Below are positions 20,601 to 24,928 of a stretch of DNA of 24,928 nucleotides, in pieces. The stretch is from CAZEBW01 sp964510205 (GTDB lineage Bacteria; Chloroflexota; Anaerolineae; VGOG01), in the NCBI GenBank assembly GCA_964510205.1, contig CAZEBW010000054.1, positions 1-24,928 of the forward strand, written 5' to 3'. A program made the position numbers and the translations under genes. Position 1 is the stretch's first letter, and each line of letters opens with the position of its first letter. The notes beneath the pieces were generated by a model that was not told the origin of the DNA, did no database searches, and worked only from the letters and a program-made list of their open reading frames with translations.

Positions 20601-21551
20601 TTGAGGAATCTAGCAGCCAGAGAAGTTTTCAGCAGAGTAAGCCAAAACAAGGGTTTCAGGACCATCGCCGCCCTCGTCGTCGCCGTGGCTTCTTTCCTTT
20701 TCCTGGGCTTTGGTCTTTATCGTAACTGGCAGGAACTAGCCCAATATGAATGGAGCATGGATTATCGCTACCTGTTGGCCTCCTCTGCCATTTACCCGCT
20801 TTCTTTTCTTTTGATAGCCAGCGTTTGGAGTCAGGTGATCGGCCGTTTGGGTGGATTCTCAGATTACTGCGGAAATCTTGAGATCTACTGTGCTTCTGGT
20901 CTCGCCAAGTACATCCCAGGCACTTTCTGGTACGTCCTGGGCAGGGCTTACTTCTACGAGAAGAAAGGGATCGCCAAGTCGCTCACTGCCCTGGGAAGCC
21001 TGTGGGAGTTGGCCCTGGCTGCGTTTTCGGGTCTGGTCGTCTATCTGCCTCTGATGCTGTACGCTCGCCAAGCGTACACAGGCCCGCTCAATTACCTGTT
21101 GCTGCTTCTGGTGCCCTTGGGACTTGTGGTGCTCCATCCTGCGGGGTTCAGGGGTGTCCTGGAACGTGTCTTGAAGGAACGAGCTAGGAATGTCGGTGTG
21201 ATCAGAGGCCGCGATTCCCTGGCCTGGACAGCTCTTTACGCTTTGGCCTGGTTGCTCGGCGGCCTTGCCTTCTACCTGCAAACTAGAATGATCTTCCCGC
21301 TGCCCGTGGCCCATCTGCCTGCGGCGGCCAGCTTCCTGGTCATCTCCGGCGTGATCAGCCACTTGGCGTTTTTCATCCCCGCCGGCCTGGGCATTCGGGA
21401 GGTTTCCCTTTCCCTGTTGCTGAGCACTCTCGTGCCTTTTGGCATCGCCGTGGTCATCGCCCTGGTTTTCAGGCTCTGGATGACGGTGAGCGAAGTTTTC
21501 TGGGCCGTGGTGGTTCTGCTTGTCTGTCGTAACGTGAAACGTAAAACGTGA
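20601..21551 (+). CDS. Flippase-like membrane protein (lysylphosphatidylglycerol synthase TM family)
   Basis: A 316-residue protein with about eight transmembrane helices, similar to the UPF0104/LPG_synthase_TM family (MprF membrane half, AglD-like). Conserved-looking segments are AKYIPGTFWYVLGRAYFYEKKG and FFIPAGLGIREVSLSLLL. Members are thought to move or modify lipid-linked substrates, and they are common in polysaccharide and lipid-glycan clusters, so a role in flipping a lipid-linked sugar is plausible but unproven. The open frame extends to 20517 through repeat sequence; TTG 20601 is preferred because GAGGAT (20589-20594) is 6 nt upstream and the conserved protein starts just after it. 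The C-terminal residues NVKRKT come from an R5 array. Confidence 0.78.
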   Translation: MRNLAAREVFSRVSQNKGFRTIAALVVAVASFLFLGFGLYRNWQELAQYEWSMDYRYLLASSAIYPLSFLLIASVWSQVIGRLGGFSDYCGNLEIYCASGLAKYIPGTFWYVLGRAYFYEKKGIAKSLTALGSLWELALAAFSGLVVYLPLMLYARQAYTGPLNYLLLLLVPLGLVVLHPAGFRGVLERVLKERARNVGVIRGRDSLAWTALYALAWLLGGLAFYLQTRMIFPLPVAHLPAAASFLVISGVISHLAFFIPAGLGIREVSLSLLLSTLVPFGIAVVIALVFRLWMTVSEVFWAVVVLLVCRNVKRKT

Positions 21552-21599
21552 TGCGTGAAACGTAGGAGGTCATTACGTTTCACGTTTTGCGCTTCACGC
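21531..21599. repeat. R5 repeat in inverted arrangement at the end of the flippase-like gene
   Basis: ACGTGAAACGT (21532-21542) faces its exact complement ACGTTTCACGT (21575-21585), with further GCGTGAAACGT and TTGCGCTTCACGC units around them. The left part encodes the last codons and the stop of the flippase-like protein. The hairpin could protect or end the operon transcript, though no T-tract follows directly. Confidence 0.7.
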
Positions 21600-21687
21600 A
21601 GGTTGCTTGCTCCGAGGAGCGACAGTGCGCCGGGCGGCTTCTCTGTCTCATGAGCCTCGCTCTGGGGCAAATAGCCTGAAAGTATTA

Positions 21688-21716
21688 TTGACAATCAGGT
21701 GTTTGTATGTTACACT
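21688..21716 (+). promoter_or_regulatory. Near-consensus sigma70-type promoter of the surface-protein gene
   Basis: TTGACA at 21688-21693, a 17-nt spacer, then TACACT at 21711-21716, about 44 nt before ATG 21760. The leader is AT-rich and carries AGAGGAGGT at 21746-21754. This is by far the clearest promoter on the + strand, which suggests the downstream gene is transcribed separately and strongly. Confidence 0.72.
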
Positions 21717-21759
21717 GTTGAGTAGAAGTTCCAAAAAATATATTTAGAGGAGGTAGACT

Positions 21760-23124
21760 ATGAAGAGAAGTATGCTACTAAAGTTGGTGGTCGCTGTCGT
21801 GTTGATAGTCACTGCCATGACTCCGGCGGTGGTTTCTGGGGATGGGTCGGATCCTTGGGTGGCAGGTATTCAGGTGGCCAACCTGGACAGCCAGCCGGCG
21901 ACGGTAACCATCGAGTTCTACGACACAAGCGGCGCTTTGGTGTACACCTATACCGACTCCACAGCGATTGCCGCGGGGGATGCGAGAACATACTACGTCC
22001 CCGCTATCCTGCCCGATAGTGCAGCCACCTCATTCCGGGGCTCAGCGGTGGTCAGCTCGGAGCGCAACATCGCCGCCATCGTCAACGAGAACGCTGGCTC
22101 CGGCGCGGGCTACGATCAGCCGCCTGGCATCCTGCGGGGCAGCTACACGGGCATCAGGGCCGCCGAAACAGCGACCTCGTTATTCATGCCTGTGGCGTTG
22201 AAGGCTTACTACGGCTTCAACAGCCAACTGGTCGTGCAGAACGCTGGGGCAACGGCGGACATCACCTTCGAGTTCTTTGACGCCACTGGCGCGTCCGTTG
22301 CCACCTACGTAGCTTCCAGCGTGGCAGCCAATGCTTCGGCCATCGTCGAGCTGGATACGCTGACGCCTACCACGGGCAGCATCCCCAGCGGCTTCGGAGG
22401 CTCAGTGAAGGTGACCTCAAGCTCCAACCTGGCGGGCATGGTCAACAACATGACCTCGTCGGAGCCGGGAGTGCTTCAGACCTATAACGCTTTCACCGCC
22501 GCCGATGGCGGGACCACCCTGTACGCGCCGGCTCTGTTCAATGACTACTACGGCTATGTCAGTTCGCTCCAGGTGCAGAACGTCGGCTCGGTGGCCACAG
22601 ACATCACTGTGACCTACAGCGATGGCATCGTGAAGACGGCCACCGGCGTGGGACCCAATCAGGCCGCTCTGTTCTATCAGCCGACCGAAGGCCACGTTTC
22701 TGGCTGGTCCGGGTCCGCCACTGTAGCCAGCAGCGCGGCGAACGTAGTGGCTGTAGCAGCCCAGCTTTCGTCTGTCAAGGCGTCCAACTACAACGCTGCT
22801 GCGGGTGGGACGACAGAAGTCTCAGCTCCGGCGCTGTTCAAGTCTTTCTACGGATACGACACCGCGCTCACGGTTATGAACGTCGGCTCAGTAGCCACGG
22901 ATATCTCGGTCAGCTACTCCGATGGTCTGTCGGCCTCGGCCACCAATGTGCAGCCGGGCGACTCCGCCCAGTTCTTCCAGTTCACGGAAGCGCATGCCAG
23001 CGGCTGGAGTGGCTCCGCCACGGTCACCAGCAGCGCTGCACCGATCATGGGTGTGGTGAACGAGGAGAACTTGAGCAAGAGCGACGGCGACTGGCAGTAC
23101 AGCTACAACTGCCTGGCCCCGTAG
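21760..23124 (+). CDS. Exported repetitive surface protein
   Basis: A 454-residue protein with a signal peptide (1-26, MKRSMLLKL... AVVSG) and four repeats of roughly 95-110 residues, beginning near WVAGIQVANLDS (33), TSLFMPVALKAYYGF (140), TTLYAPALFNDYYGY (249) and TEVSAPALFKSFYGY (348). Each unit runs 'P..(F/Y)YGY.S.L.VQNVGS.AT.ITV.Y.DG', then an Ala/Gly-rich stretch, 'GW.GSA.V.SS' and 'AVVNE'. Repeats 3 and 4 are the most alike. The pattern suggests tandem Ig-like beta domains on the cell surface; no catalytic residues are visible. Its own promoter, a strong ribosome site, a long stem-loop terminator and low Cys content fit an abundant envelope or S-layer-like component. I do not recognise a named family. 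Confidence 0.75.
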   Translation: MKRSMLLKLVVAVVLIVTAMTPAVVSGDGSDPWVAGIQVANLDSQPATVTIEFYDTSGALVYTYTDSTAIAAGDARTYYVPAILPDSAATSFRGSAVVSSERNIAAIVNENAGSGAGYDQPPGILRGSYTGIRAAETATSLFMPVALKAYYGFNSQLVVQNAGATADITFEFFDATGASVATYVASSVAANASAIVELDTLTPTTGSIPSGFGGSVKVTSSSNLAGMVNNMTSSEPGVLQTYNAFTAADGGTTLYAPALFNDYYGYVSSLQVQNVGSVATDITVTYSDGIVKTATGVGPNQAALFYQPTEGHVSGWSGSATVASSAANVVAVAAQLSSVKASNYNAAAGGTTEVSAPALFKSFYGYDTALTVMNVGSVATDISVSYSDGLSASATNVQPGDSAQFFQFTEAHASGWSGSATVTSSAAPIMGVVNEENLSKSDGDWQYSYNCLAP

Positions 23125-23147
23125 CGCCAATCCGCACTATCTAGATC

Positions 23148-23192
23148 AAAAAGTCCCTGAACCTCTTGTAGGTTCAGGGACTTTTTCTTTCT
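23148..23192 (+). terminator. Strong intrinsic terminator
   Basis: A perfect 17-bp stem, AAAAAGTCCCTGAACCT (23148-23164) and AGGTTCAGGGACTTTTT (23170-23186), with loop CTTGT, followed by CTTTCTT. The A-tract on the left also makes it usable for the convergent - strand gene, so it may be bidirectional. Confidence 0.95.
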
Positions 23193-23214
23193 TGACCTTG
23201 CTCATTTGCCGAAA

Positions 23215-23429
23215 CACTACAACGGATTGGGAAAGGAACGGATTCCCTGCGCTCAATCCGTCTACGTTCAGCCAGGATCAAGAAACCAGGTTTTTCCTGC
23301 TAGAGAAACTGCCTGCACCTACAGAAACCGCCTGAATCCGAGCACACTCAGTATGGCGAGTGCCAAAAAACCTGGTTTCTGAGCTACCCCCTGAACGCCT
23401 ACCCGTTGTATTCTAAATCCGTTGTGGTG
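23215..23429. repeat. Composite R4 inverted repeat between convergent genes
   Basis: This element fills most of the 317-nt gap between the surface protein and the LuxR-Kelch gene. Outer arms: CACTACAACGGATT (23215-23228) and AATCCGTTGTGGTG (23416-23429). Inner R4 arms: GTTCAGCCAGGATCAAGAAA (from 23267) and AAAAAACCTGGTTTCTGAGC to CTGAAC (ending 23396). The inner arms match the single copy at 11093-11133. No gene is visible in the gap apart from this and the terminator. Confidence 0.78.
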
Positions 23430-23441
23430 CTGCCTAGTAGC

Positions 23442-24755
23442 TCACCGCGACTCAAGCATGGGCAGGATCACGGTGAAGATGGCCGTGTACTCTCGGTTGA
23501 CGTCCATGTAGTCCCCGTTCCAGCCCCCGACGGCGTATATCTCGGTATCCACCAGGGCTAGGCCCAGGCTCCGCCACTGCCCGCTCACGGGAACGTCGAA
23601 GGTCTCCCATTCGTCGCTGCGCACGTCGTACTTGACTCCGTCTGCCACCTCCCTCTCCCAACCGCCGCCGACGATGTGGATGACGTTGGCCGCCACCGCG
23701 ACGCCGCACCCGGCTCTCCCTTGCGGCATGGGCGACTTCACCCTCCAGGGATCCCCTTGTCCGTCGTCCTGACTGGGCACATATTCTTCGTTCACGGCCA
23801 AGTCCTCCTGGCCGTCGTACCCTCCTATCACGTAGATCTTGCCGTCGGCTACGGCAGCGCTGGCGAATCCCCGCGCGGTGGGCATGGGGGTCTTGGCCGT
23901 CCAAACGTCCTGCGCAGGATCGTACTCGTATACGGAATCCAGGTAGGCGGAACCATCCCAGCCGCCGAACAGATATAGCTTGCCCTCCAGCGCGGCCAGG
24001 GCGTAGGCGCTGAGGGGCGCTGGCAACGGGGCTTTGCGCTCCCAGGTGTCAGTTTCTGGGTTGTAGGCTTCTACGACGGTGGTCGGACTTCCTAAGGGGT
24101 TGCGTCCACCGGGCACGTAAATCTGGCCGCCGATGAGGGCGGCGGCTACGTCGGCCACCGCGGTGAGTTTGTCGGTCAGGCGGGCCCAACCATCGGTCTC
24201 CGGATCGTATCTCTCCACCGCTCTGCTTACGCCGTCGGCCGACTCTCCGCCGATGGCGTAGACCTGGCCCTCATAGGCGATAGCGGCTAACCCCCGTCGG
24301 GGGATGGGTAAGGGAGCTCGATCCTTCCAGCGCTGCACCGACGCGCTCACCGTGGCCGCGATGGCTCCAGGGGTGAAAGCCGTTTCGTTTCCTGCCGAAT
24401 TGCTGGGGAGACGAGCAGTCGCTTGGTAGATTACAGCGATCACGAGCAGAGATATAGCCACAATCGCTGCCCCAAGTTGCCAGGTGAGCCGGGGCCTCGT
24501 CGGCTGCGTTTCTGCGGCTGCTTCCTCTTCTTCAGGGAGTTCAACACCCTCGATCCAGCCCTCTTTGATGGCGTAGAGCGTGGCCTCGGTGCGCGACTGC
24601 ACATCCAGCTTGGTGAAGATGTTGCTCAGATGAACCTTCACCGTGTTAACGCTGATAACCAGCTCTTGGGCAATCTGCCGGTTGCTGGCCCCGGTTGCTA
24701 CCAATTGAAGGACTTCCACCTCGCGTTCGGTCAGGCTCTCGGTCTCGTTGACCAT
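23442..24755 (-). CDS. LuxR-type HTH regulator with a transmembrane segment and extracytoplasmic Kelch propeller
   Basis: A 437-residue one-component regulator candidate. Residues ~5-65 form a LuxR/GerE HTH: LTEREVEVLQLVATGASNRQ, IAQELVISVNTVKVHLSNIF and TKLDVQSRTEA. An acidic linker follows, then a membrane helix (92-113) and, by topology, an extracytoplasmic Kelch propeller (~140-425) with six 'xYxxGGxx' strands (YAIGGE, YVPGGR, YLFGGW, YVIGGY, HIVGGG, YAVGGW). The C-terminus ends FTVILPMLESR. There is no receiver domain, so signalling would pass across the membrane, in a ToxR/CadC-like layout but with a LuxR HTH. ATG 24755 is chosen over TTG 24791 because GGGAGG (24765-24770) is 9 nt upstream and a good promoter lies just beyond. 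Ligand and targets are unknown. Confidence 0.82.
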   Translation of the reverse strand: MVNETESLTEREVEVLQLVATGASNRQIAQELVISVNTVKVHLSNIFTKLDVQSRTEATLYAIKEGWIEGVELPEEEEAAAETQPTRPRLTWQLGAAIVAISLLVIAVIYQATARLPSNSAGNETAFTPGAIAATVSASVQRWKDRAPLPIPRRGLAAIAYEGQVYAIGGESADGVSRAVERYDPETDGWARLTDKLTAVADVAAALIGGQIYVPGGRNPLGSPTTVVEAYNPETDTWERKAPLPAPLSAYALAALEGKLYLFGGWDGSAYLDSVYEYDPAQDVWTAKTPMPTARGFASAAVADGKIYVIGGYDGQEDLAVNEEYVPSQDDGQGDPWRVKSPMPQGRAGCGVAVAANVIHIVGGGWEREVADGVKYDVRSDEWETFDVPVSGQWRSLGLALVDTEIYAVGGWNGDYMDVNREYTAIFTVILPMLESR

Positions 24756-24779
24756 GTGATCCAACCTCCCATGCCCCAT

Positions 24780-24808
24780 ATTATGGCACAAAATGCGTTG
24801 GAAATCAA
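24780..24808 (-). promoter_or_regulatory. Predicted sigma70-type promoter of the LuxR-Kelch gene
   Basis: On the - strand: TTGATT (complement of 24803-24808), a 17-nt spacer, then CATAAT (complement of 24780-24785), preceded by TGC as an extended -10. Transcription would start near 24773, just upstream of the GGGAGG site, giving a very short leader. This also argues against starting the protein at 24791. Confidence 0.6.
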
Positions 24809-24877
24809 ACGGGGGGCATCCGCTTTATCCGCTTACGTGTATTTCAATTTGGGGGCAAGACCGAGAGACAGCATCAT

Positions 24878-24928
24878 GTGTCATTGCGAGGAGCGCTTTT
24901 TGCGACGAAGCAATCCCCTACGCACATT
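24878..24928. repeat. R2 repeat, partial copy cut by the window end
   Basis: Begins GTGTCATTGCGAGGAGCG and continues with CGACGAAGCAATCCCC, the same left arm and inner motif as the copies at 1743 and 8390. The right arm lies beyond the window. It sits upstream of the LuxR-Kelch promoter. Confidence 0.75.

Noticed and set aside
21600..21687. Possible riboswitch (GGGGCAAATAGCC resembles part of a GEMM/c-di-GMP motif)
   Set aside because: It lies upstream of the good promoter at 21688, so it would not be in that transcript, and I cannot fit the paired elements of the class.

Overview
This window (about 25 kb, GC-rich) looks like a chromosomal segment of a Chloroflexota bacterium, probably Anaerolineae-like. 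This is inference. The grounds are many dispersed short palindromic repeats, secreted proteins carrying an 'xLPLV' motif, a LuxR-type regulator fused through a membrane segment to a Kelch propeller, and a large family-rich set of glycan genes. No rRNA, tRNA, transposase, phage gene or CRISPR array is visible.

Layout. Positions 1-254 hold the C-terminal remnant of a DUF1566 (Lcl C-terminal) protein. Positions 374-12546 encode secreted or membrane carbohydrate-active proteins, all on the + strand: a clan GH-A-like glycosidase; a TolB/PD40-propeller lipoprotein; a family 8 polysaccharide lyase (hyaluronate/chondroitin/xanthan lyase type) with a lectin-like domain nested in it; a polytopic GT-C-like membrane glycosyltransferase; a PD40 propeller fused to a GH105-like unsaturated uronyl hydrolase; and a second copy of the GH-A-like glycosidase. 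Positions 12562-21551 encode surface-glycan assembly: a DPM1-like GT2, two GT4 glycosyltransferases, a BNR/Asp-box propeller lipoprotein, a second GT2, two SAM-dependent methyltransferases and a flippase-like membrane protein. Many of these genes overlap by 4 nt (GTGA, TTGA, ATGA) and probably form coupled operons. Positions 21760-23124 encode a repetitive exported surface protein with its own near-consensus promoter and a very strong terminator. Converging on it from the - strand (23442-24755) is the LuxR-TM-Kelch protein.

How the genes may work together. The GTs, methyltransferases and flippase-like protein would build and export a decorated surface polysaccharide. The PL8, GH105-like and GH-A-like enzymes could trim or degrade a uronic-acid-containing glycan, either foreign or the cell's own: PL8 leaves an unsaturated uronic acid that GH105-type enzymes remove.

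The most unusual signal is the repeat content. At least eight kinds of short repeat are present, and several sit in frame inside conserved enzymes. One C-run/G-run palindrome (called R1 here) occurs seven times, all on the same strand and all inside or at the ends of + strand genes. At two gene junctions it supplies the end of one protein, the Shine-Dalgarno sequence and the stop/start overlap of the next gene. This resembles the protein-coding palindromic elements known in Rickettsia, but of a different sequence type.
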